Positions 44,735-53,594 of a stretch of DNA of 64,000 bases are shown in pieces. A program made the position numbers and the translations under genes. Source of the stretch: an uncultured Cryptobacterium sp. (GTDB taxonomy: Bacteria > Actinomycetota > Coriobacteriia > Coriobacteriales > Eggerthellaceae). Each line of letters begins with the position of its first letter. The first letter of the stretch is position 1. The stretch lies in the NCBI GenBank assembly GCA_958410215.1, contig CATYOF010000009.1, forward strand, positions 1-64,000, given 5' to 3'. The notes beneath the pieces are model-generated. The model had not been told where the DNA came from and did not search any database. It saw only the letters and a list, made by a program, of their open reading frames with translations.

Positions 44735-47515
44735 CTATTCAACCCTTTCCTTTTCAACGATGCGATAACCCTCAATGGTGTCGCCCACCTTGATATCCTG
44801 ATAACCATCAATGCCAATACCGCATTCGTATCCTCGAGCAACACTCTTAACGTCATCCTTGAAGCGACGTAAGCTATGGATAGTTCCTTCAAAGATAACC
44901 GTACCATCACGAACGATACGGACCTTGTCGTCGCGAGAAATTTCACCTTCGGTGATGTAGCAACCAGCAATGGTGCCCACCTTAGGTACCTTAAAGGTTT
45001 CTCGAACTTCAGCGATACCGGTATCTTCTTCAACAATATCGGGAGACAGCAAGCCAACACGAGCAGCATTAATATCTTCAATTGCCTGATAAATAACACG
45101 ATACAGACGAATATCAACCTTTTCGCGTTCAGCAACTTCGCGAGTCTTACCCGTAGGACGCACGTTAAAGCCAATGATGATAGCATCAGATGCCGCAGCC
45201 AAGGTAACATCAGTTTCGGTAATGCCACCAACTGCTGCATGAATGATATTGATCTTAACTTCAGATTGATCCATCTTAGAGAAGGCATCGCGCAAAGCTT
45301 CAATGGAGCCCATAACGTCAGCCTTAACAACCAAGTTCAGGTCGGTCGTTTCGCCTTCTTCAATACGAGCAAACAAATCGTCCAAATTCATATGGGAACG
45401 AGATTCTTGCTTGGCTAAACGAGCACGTAAAGCACGTTCTTCAGCTAAGCGACGCGCATCGCGTTCGTCTTCAAATACACGGAACTCATCGCCTGCCGTA
45501 GGTACGGAATTCAAGCCCAAAACCTCAACTGGGTCTGCCGGGGCTGCATGGTCCACATGTTCACCGCGAGGATTAATCAACGCACGAACCTTACCGTAGG
45601 ACGTACCCGCAACTACCACGTCACCTGGATGAAGCGTACCACGTGCGATAAGCATCGTTGCAACAGAACCACGACCCTTATCCAGGTTTGCCTCAATAAC
45701 GTAGCCCGAAGCAAGCGCATTAGGGTTGGCCTTTAGTTCCAATACATCTGCCTGAAGCAAAATAGTTTCCAGTAAGTCATCAATATGAAGGTGTTGTTTT
45801 GCAGAAACATCCACAAACATATTCTGGCCACCCCATTCTTCAGGGATGATGCCATATTCAGTAAGTTCCTGACGAACACGATCGGGAGTAGCACCTGGCT
45901 TATCAATCTTATTAACCGCTACCACGATAGGAACATCAGCTGCCTTTGCATGGTTGATTGCTTCAACCGTTTGAGGCATAACACCGTCATCAGCCGCAAC
46001 AACCAGAACAATAACGTCGGTAACCTGTGCACCACGAGCACGCATAGCGGTAAATGCTTCGTGACCAGGAGTATCGATAAAGGTAATCTGACGACCATTG
46101 ATATTTACCACTGATGCGCCAATGTGCTGGGTAATACCACCCGCCTCGTGACTTGCAACGCCGGTTGAACGAATAGCGTCAAGCAAAGAAGTTTTACCGT
46201 GGTCAACATGACCCATAACCGTAACAACGGGAGGACGAGGCTTTAAATCCTCTTCGGAATCGTGGTATACCACTGCAAATTCTTCCTCAGGAGAAACCAC
46301 GCGAACCTTACGACCCAAGTCATCAGCAATAAGCTCAATTAACTCATCACTCATAGACTGCGTAAGGGTAAGTGCCTGGCCCAACATGAACAGACGCTTT
46401 ACCACGTCGTTTGGAGAAACGTCTACCAATTCAGCAAATTGAGCAACCGTTGAACCCTGAGGAATTTCTACAACGGAATCGTCCAATACCAACGAAGGAT
46501 CTAAGCCCTTTTCCAATGCTTCCATTTCGGCACGTTCGCGAGCCTGAGCCTCACGCTTTTCCTTACGCTTTTTACGACGACCTTCGCCATCATGGCTGGC
46601 TGCCTCTACTGCAGCACGGGCTTCCGCTAACACTTTATCGCGCTGGAGTTTTTCAGCCTGAACCGCCATTTGAGCATAACGATCTTCACCCTTAGGCGTG
46701 TCGTTCTGCTCCAATTCAGGAACGGAAGGTTCAAAACCCTTGCGCTGCTTTTTATTCTTCTTGTTATTGCCGCGCTGATCATTTTTCTGATCCCCACGAG
46801 CATTATTGTTACGCTGATTCTTTTTAGCCTGAGCCTTTTCCTGCTTTTGGTGCTCCAAGCGTTCACGTTCATTATTAATTTGATCGAGCAGCGAAGAAAA
46901 GTTCGACTTCGTCGTAACTGGTGCTGCCTTAGGAGGCTGCTTGGGTTGCTGGGTGGTGCTATGTTTAGCGTTTTTTCGGCCACGATTATGAAGAGCTTCT
47001 TCAACCGCCTGCTTTTTAGCCACCTCTGCCGCACGAGCAGCTGCACGCTTACGCTCGCGCGCTTCGGCCGCTTCGCGCTCTACACGCTCACGTTCACGTT
47101 CAATCTGTGAAGCAAGGCTCTCAAAAGGAGAATTAGAAATCTTCTTCTTAGGAGCAGCATCGCTTTGAGTTTTTTCTTGTTTTGCTGCCTGCTTCGCTTC
47201 ACGACGAGCACGCTCTGCTTCACGCGCTTCTCGTTCAGCCTCTACCGCCGCACGGCGTTCGGCCTCTTCGTCAGCCTTGCGCTGAGCCTCTTCGGCTTTC
47301 TTTTCAGCGAGCTGTTTTGCCTCTTCGTCCTCCAGCTCCCCTGCACGCTGCTTAATTTCAGGTTCTAGATTCTTACGAACCTTCTGAACATAGGCGTCCT
47401 GGAGAATGCTGGCATGACTCTTAGCGGGAATTTTCATTTCCGCAAGACGATCGAGCAGCTCCTTGCTGGTCATATCAAATTCTTTTGCCAATTCATGTAC
47501 ACGCATGCCAGGCAT
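44735..47515 (-). CDS. infB: Translation initiation factor IF-2
   Basis: GTPase that brings initiator tRNA to the 30S subunit. The 926-residue protein has an N-terminal IF2N domain (MRVHELAKEFDMTSKELL) and a long, charged, coiled-coil-prone region (residues about 60-330). A second IF2N-like segment and the G domain (G1 VMGHVDHGKTSLLDAI, G3 DTPGHEAF, G4 NKIDKP) follow, then domains II-IV. Start ATG 47515 has GAGGAG upstream; an earlier in-frame ATG lacks support. Confidence 0.98.
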   Translation of the reverse strand: MPGMRVHELAKEFDMTSKELLDRLAEMKIPAKSHASILQDAYVQKVRKNLEPEIKQRAGELEDEEAKQLAEKKAEEAQRKADEEAERRAAVEAEREAREAERARREAKQAAKQEKTQSDAAPKKKISNSPFESLASQIERERERVEREAAEARERKRAAARAAEVAKKQAVEEALHNRGRKNAKHSTTQQPKQPPKAAPVTTKSNFSSLLDQINNERERLEHQKQEKAQAKKNQRNNNARGDQKNDQRGNNKKNKKQRKGFEPSVPELEQNDTPKGEDRYAQMAVQAEKLQRDKVLAEARAAVEAASHDGEGRRKKRKEKREAQARERAEMEALEKGLDPSLVLDDSVVEIPQGSTVAQFAELVDVSPNDVVKRLFMLGQALTLTQSMSDELIELIADDLGRKVRVVSPEEEFAVVYHDSEEDLKPRPPVVTVMGHVDHGKTSLLDAIRSTGVASHEAGGITQHIGASVVNINGRQITFIDTPGHEAFTAMRARGAQVTDVIVLVVAADDGVMPQTVEAINHAKAADVPIVVAVNKIDKPGATPDRVRQELTEYGIIPEEWGGQNMFVDVSAKQHLHIDDLLETILLQADVLELKANPNALASGYVIEANLDKGRGSVATMLIARGTLHPGDVVVAGTSYGKVRALINPRGEHVDHAAPADPVEVLGLNSVPTAGDEFRVFEDERDARRLAEERALRARLAKQESRSHMNLDDLFARIEEGETTDLNLVVKADVMGSIEALRDAFSKMDQSEVKINIIHAAVGGITETDVTLAAASDAIIIGFNVRPTGKTREVAEREKVDIRLYRVIYQAIEDINAARVGLLSPDIVEEDTGIAEVRETFKVPKVGTIAGCYITEGEISRDDKVRIVRDGTVIFEGTIHSLRRFKDDVKSVARGYECGIGIDGYQDIKVGDTIEGYRIVEKERVE

Positions 47516-47528
47516 ATAGTCTCCTCGT

Positions 47529-47807
47529 CTATTTCTCTTCATAAGATAGTAAATCGCGAAGCTGTTCAGCTATGCGTTCACGATCTTCGTCGGTTACGGC
47601 AATTCTAAGAGCTTGATCAAGCTTCTTAGAAGAAAGTGCTTTCTCTAGGCAAGCAACACTACAAACGTAAGCACCTCGACCATTCATTTTACCTGTTGGG
47701 TCAAAACAAATCTCACCTTCAGGGCTACGAACTATACGTAAAAGCGAATTTTTTGTATCAGTCGCTCTACATACTATGCAAGTTCTTTGTCGTTTGCGTT
47801 CTGCCAT
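47529..47807 (-). CDS. ylxR: YlxR family RNA-binding protein
   Basis: A 92-residue DUF448/YlxR protein with the family start RKRQRTCIVCRATDTKNSLL, RIVRSPEGEICFDPTGKMN and GRGAYVC. YlxR proteins are small nucleic-acid-binding proteins encoded between nusA and infB, as here; a role as a transcription regulator or RNase P partner has been proposed in other species. Confidence 0.94.
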   Translation of the reverse strand: MAERKRQRTCIVCRATDTKNSLLRIVRSPEGEICFDPTGKMNGRGAYVCSVACLEKALSSKKLDQALRIAVTDEDRERIAEQLRDLLSYEEK

Positions 47808-47819
47808 AGATAGTTCACG

Positions 47820-49034
47820 TTACTCTTCGTCTTCAAATTCAGCATGGATACCGCAGTAGCGATATCCTTCACGCGCATGGTTACGGCAGCGGGTTCCGTC
47901 TTCCGCAACGTAGGCGCACAAGCCGTCATCTTCTTCGTCTTCAACATCATCAATCAAATCAGGTTCATTAAACAGTGATTCACCTGCAAATGAGGTTGAT
48001 TTGATATCGATATGCCAACCTGTCAAACGGGCTGCCAAACGAGCATTCTGGCCTTCTTTGCCAATTGCCAAAGAAAGCTGATCGTCAGGCACGATAACGG
48101 TGGCGTAGTTGTTTTCTTCGTCGATATCGACGCGTGTTACGCGAGCAGGCGAAAGCGCATTAGCCACATAAATGGCAGGATCTTCATTCCACTGAATAAC
48201 ATCCACGCGTTCGTTGCGAAGGCCTTCAACCACCATACGAACACGAGAACCCTTAGGTCCTACGCAGGCGCCCACCGGATCAAGGTTAGGCTCACGAGAA
48301 GCTACCGCGATCTTGGAACGCTCACCAGGTTCACGAGCAATAGATTTAATTTCTACCAAACCATCGTAAATTTCAGGTACTTCAATTTCAAACAGACGAC
48401 GAATAAGGTCAGGATGAGTACGAGAAACCACAATGGACGGACGAGTATGTTCGCCACGCATCTTAGGAGCGTCCGAATTTGGATCACGAACTTCCACGAT
48501 AAGGGTCTTCAAGCGCTGATTATGACGATAGCGTTCGTTGCGAGGACGCTCGTTACGTTCATCGGGATAACGCTTTAAATCATAATGAGGCAGTTCTGCT
48601 TCCACCCCATCGCGGATCTTAATAATGGTGAAATCGGGCGTACCCTGCAAAACGGTACCCGTAACCAAATCGCCCACACGAGAGGAAAACTCTTCGTAAA
48701 TCGACTGACGACCTGCATCACGCACAATAGAACCGATAACATTTTTCGCATTGAGTGCAGCAATACGACTTACATCATCGGGGGTTACATCGCGTTCTTC
48801 GAATTCAGTATATTCGCCCGTTTCAGGATCTGGTTCTCCTACCGGAACAAGCTCGTACACGTAAATTTTTCCCGTATTACGATCGATAGTTACACGGGCA
48901 TCGTAGTCCAAGTCCAAAATATGTTGATAGCTTTTAGCAAGCGAAGCTTCCAATCGATCAATCAAGTAAAATTCATCGATTTTACGTTCGTGCGCTAAAG
49001 CCTGAAGTGCTTCAATTAATTCAGAGGCTGCCAT
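47820..49034 (-). CDS. nusA: Transcription elongation factor NusA with C-terminal Cys/His knuckle
   Basis: Pausing/termination factor bound to RNA polymerase. Domains: N-terminal RNAP-binding (1-120), S1 (VGDLVTGTVLQGTPDFTIIK), and KH1-KH2 (VGACVGPKGSRVRMVVEGL; LAIGKEGQNARLAARLTG). After an acidic linker it ends with a Cys373-X9-Cys383-X10-Cys394-X2-His397 pattern (CAYVAEDGTRC, YCGIH). This resembles the small DUF5763-like zinc knuckle and is not part of standard NusA. It lies between rimP and ylxR. Confidence 0.96.
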   Translation of the reverse strand: MAASELIEALQALAHERKIDEFYLIDRLEASLAKSYQHILDLDYDARVTIDRNTGKIYVYELVPVGEPDPETGEYTEFEERDVTPDDVSRIAALNAKNVIGSIVRDAGRQSIYEEFSSRVGDLVTGTVLQGTPDFTIIKIRDGVEAELPHYDLKRYPDERNERPRNERYRHNQRLKTLIVEVRDPNSDAPKMRGEHTRPSIVVSRTHPDLIRRLFEIEVPEIYDGLVEIKSIAREPGERSKIAVASREPNLDPVGACVGPKGSRVRMVVEGLRNERVDVIQWNEDPAIYVANALSPARVTRVDIDEENNYATVIVPDDQLSLAIGKEGQNARLAARLTGWHIDIKSTSFAGESLFNEPDLIDDVEDEEDDGLCAYVAEDGTRCRNHAREGYRYCGIHAEFEDEE

Positions 49035-49047
49035 GGAAAAGTCCTTT

Positions 49048-49518
49048 CTACCCGCTGAAATCTATTCTGCCAATGATATGAGCTTTCTTAATGTCGTCAT
49101 AAGGGAGCCGTTCTACCAAGCCATCCACACTTAATAAAACGAAGCCATCTTCCACACCTGACAAAATACCAACCCATTTCGCACGACCTTCATGAGGTTC
49201 ACGCAACACAATTTGCGCTTTTTCTCCCTCGAAACGAGTAAAGTGTTCAAGGGTGCGCAAAGGCCGATCGATACCAGGAGAAGAAACTTCTAAGGTGTAG
49301 GCTCCAGGGAAAGGATCCAATTCATCCATTACGGCATTAACCCATTCTTGCGCCGAAGATAGTTCGTCAAATCCTACGCCACCTTCGCAGTCAAGAAACA
49401 CCCGAATGGTGGGAGCTTTTCGCGATCCGACCAGTTCAACCGTAACTATTTCCATATTATGAGCACGTGCATGAGGCTCAAGTGCTTCAAGGAGCATGCG
49501 CGCCTTACCAGTAAGCAT
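49048..49518 (-). CDS. rimP: Ribosome maturation factor RimP
   Basis: Helps assemble the 30S subunit. The 156-residue protein has the RimP pattern: VELVGSRKAPTIRVFLDCEGG, then AYTLEVSSPGIDRPLRTLEHF, and a small C-terminal SH3-like domain. Start at ATG 49518 follows AAGGAGG; an upstream extension lacks similarity. First gene of the nusA-infB operon, preceded by a promoter and a terminator-like hairpin. Confidence 0.95.
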   Translation of the reverse strand: MLTGKARMLLEALEPHARAHNMEIVTVELVGSRKAPTIRVFLDCEGGVGFDELSSAQEWVNAVMDELDPFPGAYTLEVSSPGIDRPLRTLEHFTRFEGEKAQIVLREPHEGRAKWVGILSGVEDGFVLLSVDGLVERLPYDDIKKAHIIGRIDFSG

Positions 49519-49551
49519 CCTTATCCCTCCTTCAACCCTTAACAAACAAAA

Positions 49552-49573
49552 GAAGCGGGAACAAGCCCACTTC
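49552..49573 (-). terminator. Terminator-like hairpin between promoter and rimP (possible attenuator)
   Basis: Minus-strand stem GAAGTGGG / CCCGCTTC (one mismatch) with a 6-base loop, then TTTTGTTTG. It lies 34 bases before the rimP start and downstream of the predicted promoter at 49617-49646. It could therefore prematurely end the rimP-nusA-infB transcript. Confidence 0.5.
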
Positions 49574-49616
49574 CTCAACAACAACGAAAGCTATCATGTT
49601 TTCACATGTAAAAGTA

Positions 49617-49646
49617 TTTATATCATACTTTACACACGGAATACAA
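49617..49646 (-). promoter_or_regulatory. Predicted promoter of the rimP-nusA-infB operon
   Basis: Minus-strand TTGTAT (-35), 18 bases, TATAAA (-10), with an extended TGA just before the -10. It lies in the AT-rich gap after the zinc-ribbon gene. Confidence 0.5.
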
Positions 49647-49673
49647 GTAAGGTATTACTCTACCATAATAGTT

Positions 49674-50171
49674 CTAAATTATATTAAAAATGCGAAGCCA
49701 CGTAGATCCATTTACCCACATAAAGCAGAACGCCAAAAATAAGCAAATGATAATACCTACTATCCTGTGCCATGTTTTAATTTCAGGTACATCTTGTAAA
49801 TAGGCCTTAGGATCTCTATCCTCGTCGGCCACTACCTTGCCTGAATCGGACACAATTTTTTGCATAGGTTTTGTCACATAAGGATCCGCATCGCCAATTT
49901 CGGGAATAGCGCGCAAATCTGCTTCGCTGGTTTTAAGTTTATTCACATCAACTTCCTTGGAAGGATCCAACGGATTTCCATCCTTGTCTACATAAGAACG
50001 ATCAGCAACTAAGGGCATTTTAGTGGTTGCTTCAGGACCTACCGCATCAGTGTAGGTTACGATCTCTTCAGCTTTAGCAATACGTTCTTTCATAGAAGCA
50101 ACAGACGAGCCGCAGTGGGGACACTGCAGCTCGTCATCAGCTATCTTTGTTCCGCAATTAAGACAGTACAA
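49674..50171 (-). CDS. Zinc-ribbon membrane protein, unknown function
   Basis: A 165-residue protein with an N-terminal double-cysteine zinc ribbon (CLNCG, then CPHCGS, residues 3-22) and a hydrophilic middle (about 30-135). One hydrophobic helix lies near the C-terminus (VGIIICLFLAFCFMWV). This layout is common in uncharacterised membrane proteins with a cytoplasmic zinc ribbon. It begins directly at the leuA stop codon, so the two are cotranscribed; no functional link is evident. Confidence 0.75.
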   Translation of the reverse strand: MYCLNCGTKIADDELQCPHCGSSVASMKERIAKAEEIVTYTDAVGPEATTKMPLVADRSYVDKDGNPLDPSKEVDVNKLKTSEADLRAIPEIGDADPYVTKPMQKIVSDSGKVVADEDRDPKAYLQDVPEIKTWHRIVGIIICLFLAFCFMWVNGSTWLRIFNII

Positions 50172-51704
50172 TTACTTAGCCTTTTCTTGCCTGTGAGAAA
50201 TAAGACGATTAAGGGCGTTCAAATAAGCCTTAGCCGAAGAAACAATGATGTCACCATCGGCGCCACGGCCAGAGAATACCATGCCATCACTATCGGTAAC
50301 GCGAATCGTAACTTCACCTAACGCATCAATACCGCGGGTAACACTTTGTACCGCAAATTCGGTCAAATCGTTTTCAATATCAACAATTTCATTGACAGCC
50401 TTATACAAAGCATCGACTGGACCCGTACCCGTTGCACATGCAACAAATTCACGATCCTCAGAATCGGCCAGCGTTACCGTTGCCGTAGGAATCAAAGGCT
50501 GACCACAAGAAATCTGAACCGACTTTAAGGTGTAGGTTGCCGTCTGATTACGATTATGTTCGCCAACCAAGGATTCAAGATCCTCGTCATATACTTCCTT
50601 CTTCTTGTCTGCCAAATCAAGGAAGGCGTTGTACAAGTCTTCGAAAGCCTGGCCTTCAATATGGAAGCCCAAAGCTTCAAGACGATGACGAAGCGCAGCA
50701 CGACCAGAACGAGCAGAAAGAATAATAGCGCTTTGGCCTGCACCAACTTCAGCAGGATCAATAATTTCATAGGTGGTACGAGACTTAATAACACCATCCT
50801 GGTGAATACCAGAAGAATGAGCAAACGCGTTGGCACCTACAATTGCCTTGTTAGGCTGTACCACAAAGCCAGTGATAGAAGAAACAAGACGAGAAGCGCG
50901 AATAAATTCGCGGGTGTTGATGTCAGTATGACCATCAAGTTCTTCACCGTGCATCTTCATAGCCATGACCACTTCTTCCATGGCAGTATTACCCGCACGT
51001 TCGCCCAAGCCATTGATGGTACATTCAACCTGCGTAGCCCCGTTTTGTACACCAGCCAACGAAAGCGCCGTTGCCATACCGAGGTCATTGTGGCAATGAA
51101 CAGAAATGGAAGCCTTGTCTACGTTGGTAACGTTTTCCATAAGGAAACGAATGCGGCGCCCGAATTCATCAGGCATTGAATAGCCCGTGGTATCAGGAAT
51201 ATTTACAACGGTTGCGCCCGCTTCAATAACCGCCTGAACTACCTTAGCAAGGAATTCGTAATCACTGCGGCCTGCGTCTTCTGCATAAAACTCAACATCT
51301 TCAACGTATTTTTTAGCGTACTTAACCGCATTTACCGCGCGTTCAATAATCTTTTCTGGAGTAGTGCGAAGCTTGTCATAAATGTGACTATGAGATACAC
51401 CAATGCCCGTATGAATACGAGGACGTGCGCAATCCTTCAAAGCATCAGCTGCTGAGTCGATATCTTTTTCAACAGCACGGGTCAAAGCACACACCACAGC
51501 GCGATCTCCCACTTCTGCAGCAATTTGCTGAACCGATTTAAAGTCACCCGGTGAAGATACAGGGAAACCTGCCTCAATAACATCAACATTCAGACGTAGT
51601 AGCTGACGCGTGATTACCAGTTTCTCTTCGGAATTCATAGAAGCACCAGGCGACTGTTCGCCGTCGCGCAAAGTGGTATCGAAGATAGCAATCTTGCGTG
51701 TCAT
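50172..51704 (-). CDS. leuA: 2-isopropylmalate synthase
   Basis: First committed step of leucine synthesis: acetyl-CoA plus 2-oxoisovalerate. The 510-residue protein has IFDTTLRDGEQSPGASM, the HCHNDLGMATA metal motif and GLGERAGNTAMEE. A C-terminal allosteric domain (about 370-500) is where leucine feedback usually acts. Citramalate or homocitrate synthase are related alternatives, but length and motifs fit bacterial LeuA best. The other leu genes are not in the window. Confidence 0.92.
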   Translation of the reverse strand: MTRKIAIFDTTLRDGEQSPGASMNSEEKLVITRQLLRLNVDVIEAGFPVSSPGDFKSVQQIAAEVGDRAVVCALTRAVEKDIDSAADALKDCARPRIHTGIGVSHSHIYDKLRTTPEKIIERAVNAVKYAKKYVEDVEFYAEDAGRSDYEFLAKVVQAVIEAGATVVNIPDTTGYSMPDEFGRRIRFLMENVTNVDKASISVHCHNDLGMATALSLAGVQNGATQVECTINGLGERAGNTAMEEVVMAMKMHGEELDGHTDINTREFIRASRLVSSITGFVVQPNKAIVGANAFAHSSGIHQDGVIKSRTTYEIIDPAEVGAGQSAIILSARSGRAALRHRLEALGFHIEGQAFEDLYNAFLDLADKKKEVYDEDLESLVGEHNRNQTATYTLKSVQISCGQPLIPTATVTLADSEDREFVACATGTGPVDALYKAVNEIVDIENDLTEFAVQSVTRGIDALGEVTIRVTDSDGMVFSGRGADGDIIVSSAKAYLNALNRLISHRQEKAK

Positions 51705-51810
51705 CTTAAAACATCCTTTCTCTACGTCGATTAGCTAACTAAAAGAATATAGCTTATTTTGAACCAATTATTCTTATACCGCAAACAATTGCTTAAAAGT
51801 TTATGCACTC

Positions 51811-51836
51811 TTAAGGGTTTTCATCAAAACCCTTAA
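51811..51836. repeat. Perfect 11-bp inverted repeat upstream of leuA
   Basis: TTAAGGGTTTT, four bases, AAAACCCTTAA. It sits 10 bases from the glnK terminator and about 107 bases before leuA. There is no T run after it on the minus strand, so it may be a leader hairpin or an operator rather than a terminator. I see no leucine-rich leader peptide in this gap. Confidence 0.45.
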
Positions 51837-51846
51837 ATACCAATAA

Positions 51847-51875
51847 GGGGCCCAGGAACGTTGTCCTTGGGCCCC
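51847..51875 (-). terminator. Intrinsic terminator after amtB-glnK
   Basis: GC-rich stem GGGGCCCA-GGA / TCC-TGGGCCCC (one bulge) with a short loop, followed on the minus strand by TTATT. It separates glnK from leuA. The rest of the gap (51705-51960) also holds a 14-base palindrome at 51931-51944 and no gene. Confidence 0.75.
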
Positions 51876-51960
51876 TATCGACAAAGCACCGTATGCTTTA
51901 AGTGTTGAGTGCTAAACGAGGAAGTTCGCAAAGCATCGATGCTTAGTCTTCAAAGAATTC

Positions 51961-52299
51961 TTAGACGGCATCTTGGTTTTCTTCACCCGTGCGAACACGA
52001 ATAACTCGTTCAATATCAGAAACAAATATCTTGCCGTCGCCTACTTCACCCGTTCGTGCAATACGGGCGATAAGATCTACCAATTCATCTACCTGATCAT
52101 CGGTTACTACAATTTCAAACTTCACCTTGGGAATCATGTTCAGGAATACTTCACTGCCACGAAAATATTCTTTCCATCCATGCTGATTACCGCATCCGTG
52201 AACTTGGTAGATAGTCATTCCGCAAATTTTTGCTTCAAACAAGGCTTCTTTTAATGGCTCTAGTTTTTCTGGACGAACCACCGCAGCTATACGTTTCAT
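51961..52299 (-). CDS. glnK: PII family nitrogen regulator GlnK, T-loop tyrosine absent
   Basis: Trimeric sensor of 2-oxoglutarate and adenylates that gates AmtB. The 112-residue protein has the PII fold (MKRIAAVVRPEKLEPLKEAL; VGDGKIFVSDIERVIRVRTGE) and Gln39, the 2-oxoglutarate/Mg ligand. In the T loop, Tyr46 is Phe and Tyr51, the site of uridylylation or adenylylation, is Val. Start ATG 52299 follows AAGGAGTG. It follows amtB by 26 bases. Confidence 0.95.
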   Translation of the reverse strand: MKRIAAVVRPEKLEPLKEALFEAKICGMTIYQVHGCGNQHGWKEYFRGSEVFLNMIPKVKFEIVVTDDQVDELVDLIARIARTGEVGDGKIFVSDIERVIRVRTGEENQDAV

Positions 52300-52325
52300 G
52301 ATCACTCCTTCCTTGTTGAGCACTA

Positions 52326-53594
52326 CTAGTCAAGACCAATGAAAGCAGGATAGGCAGATTCATTATGTGCAGTCATATCCATGCCGTATGCTTCTTCGTC
52401 TTTCGTAACACGCAAGCCCTTGAAGACCGCCTTCACCACAAGCCCGATTACCAGAGCACCAACAGCTACAAAAACGATAGTTACCAAGATGCCAAGAACC
52501 TGAGCACCCAACAGAGTGGGATCACCGGTGTATAGCAGGCCACCAAATTCAGTCCAGGAAAGGCTTGGCACGCAGAAGATACCAGTTAAAATGCCACCCG
52601 TAATACCACCCACGCAGTGGCAACCAAAGGCGTCAAGAGCGTCGTCGTAACCGAGCTTTGCCTTCAAATAGGAAATAGCAAAGTAACAAACAGGAGAAAC
52701 AATCAGCCCCATAATCAAAGCTGCCCAAGGCTCTACAAAACCTGCAGCAGGGGTAATAACTACCAAGCCTGCTACCAAACCAGTAGCCGCACCAACCAAA
52801 GTTGGTTTTCCGGTTTTGGCTGCTTCAACAATCATCCAAGAAATCATGGCTGCACCAGAAGCAACAACCGTATTTAATACCGCAAGAGCTGCAACACCAT
52901 CGGCTGCAAATTCAGAACCGCCGTTAAAACCAAACCAGCCGAACCACAGTAAACTTGCACCCAGTACTACAAAAGGAACATTATGCGGCCGGTGCGCAAT
53001 AGCACCAAAGCCACGACGTTTACCTAAAAGAATACAGAGCACTAAACCGGTTAAACCAGAACTGATATGAACAACATCGCCACCCGCAAAGTCTAGGGCG
53101 CCAATCATATCGCCAATAAAGCTCCCTTCGCCACCCCAAACCATATGGGCTAATGGAGCATAAATTACCAGCACCCAGATAGTAATAAAGGCAATAAAGG
53201 CACCAAACTTCATACGACCTGCTACCGCACCACCAACAATGGCTGCAGTAATCATGGCAAACGCAGCTTGGAATAAGATATTGATAATGGTGGGATACGT
53301 TCCATCTTCAGGCGCTTGCGCTTCAGCGAGCATGTCGGTGACCGAACTTAAACAGCCTAGCTGGTCAAATCCACCCAAAAATGGATTTGATCCGTCTCCA
53401 CCGTAGGCAATGCTCCATCCTGCCAAAATCCAAACAATTCCAACTACCCCAATTATGGCAAACGACATAAACATGGTATTGACTACATTTTTACGACGCG
53501 CAAGTCCGCCGTAAAAAAATGCAACACCGGGGGTCATGATTAGAACCAACATTGCACACACTAGCATGAATGCGGTTGCTCCAGTGTCATACAT
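52326..53594 (-). CDS. amtB: Ammonium transporter
   Basis: Trimeric ammonium channel. The 422-residue protein shows about 11 membrane segments. The twin pore histidines lie in GGDVVHISSGLTGL and FGCHCVGGITGGILTG. Its C-terminal tail ends soon after the last helix. Directly upstream of glnK, the normal amtB-glnK pair, in which GlnK plugs the channel when nitrogen is plentiful. Confidence 0.97.
   Translation of the reverse strand: MYDTGATAFMLVCAMLVLIMTPGVAFFYGGLARRKNVVNTMFMSFAIIGVVGIVWILAGWSIAYGGDGSNPFLGGFDQLGCLSSVTDMLAEAQAPEDGTYPTIINILFQAAFAMITAAIVGGAVAGRMKFGAFIAFITIWVLVIYAPLAHMVWGGEGSFIGDMIGALDFAGGDVVHISSGLTGLVLCILLGKRRGFGAIAHRPHNVPFVVLGASLLWFGWFGFNGGSEFAADGVAALAVLNTVVASGAAMISWMIVEAAKTGKPTLVGAATGLVAGLVVITPAAGFVEPWAALIMGLIVSPVCYFAISYLKAKLGYDDALDAFGCHCVGGITGGILTGIFCVPSLSWTEFGGLLYTGDPTLLGAQVLGILVTIVFVAVGALVIGLVVKAVFKGLRVTKDEEAYGMDMTAHNESAYPAFIGLD

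Noticed and set aside
44707..45330. 207-codon minus-strand frame overlapping infB
   Set aside because: Same strand but different frame from the conserved IF-2 C-terminus; hydrophobic/Arg-rich frame-shift artefact.
48012..48578. 188-codon plus-strand frame opposite nusA
   Set aside because: Antisense shadow of the NusA KH domains; no start signal or similarity.
51907..51915. GAGTGCTAA, identical to a CIRCE half site
   Set aside because: The other half site is missing at the required 9-base spacing, and the neighbours (glnK, leuA) are not heat-shock genes.
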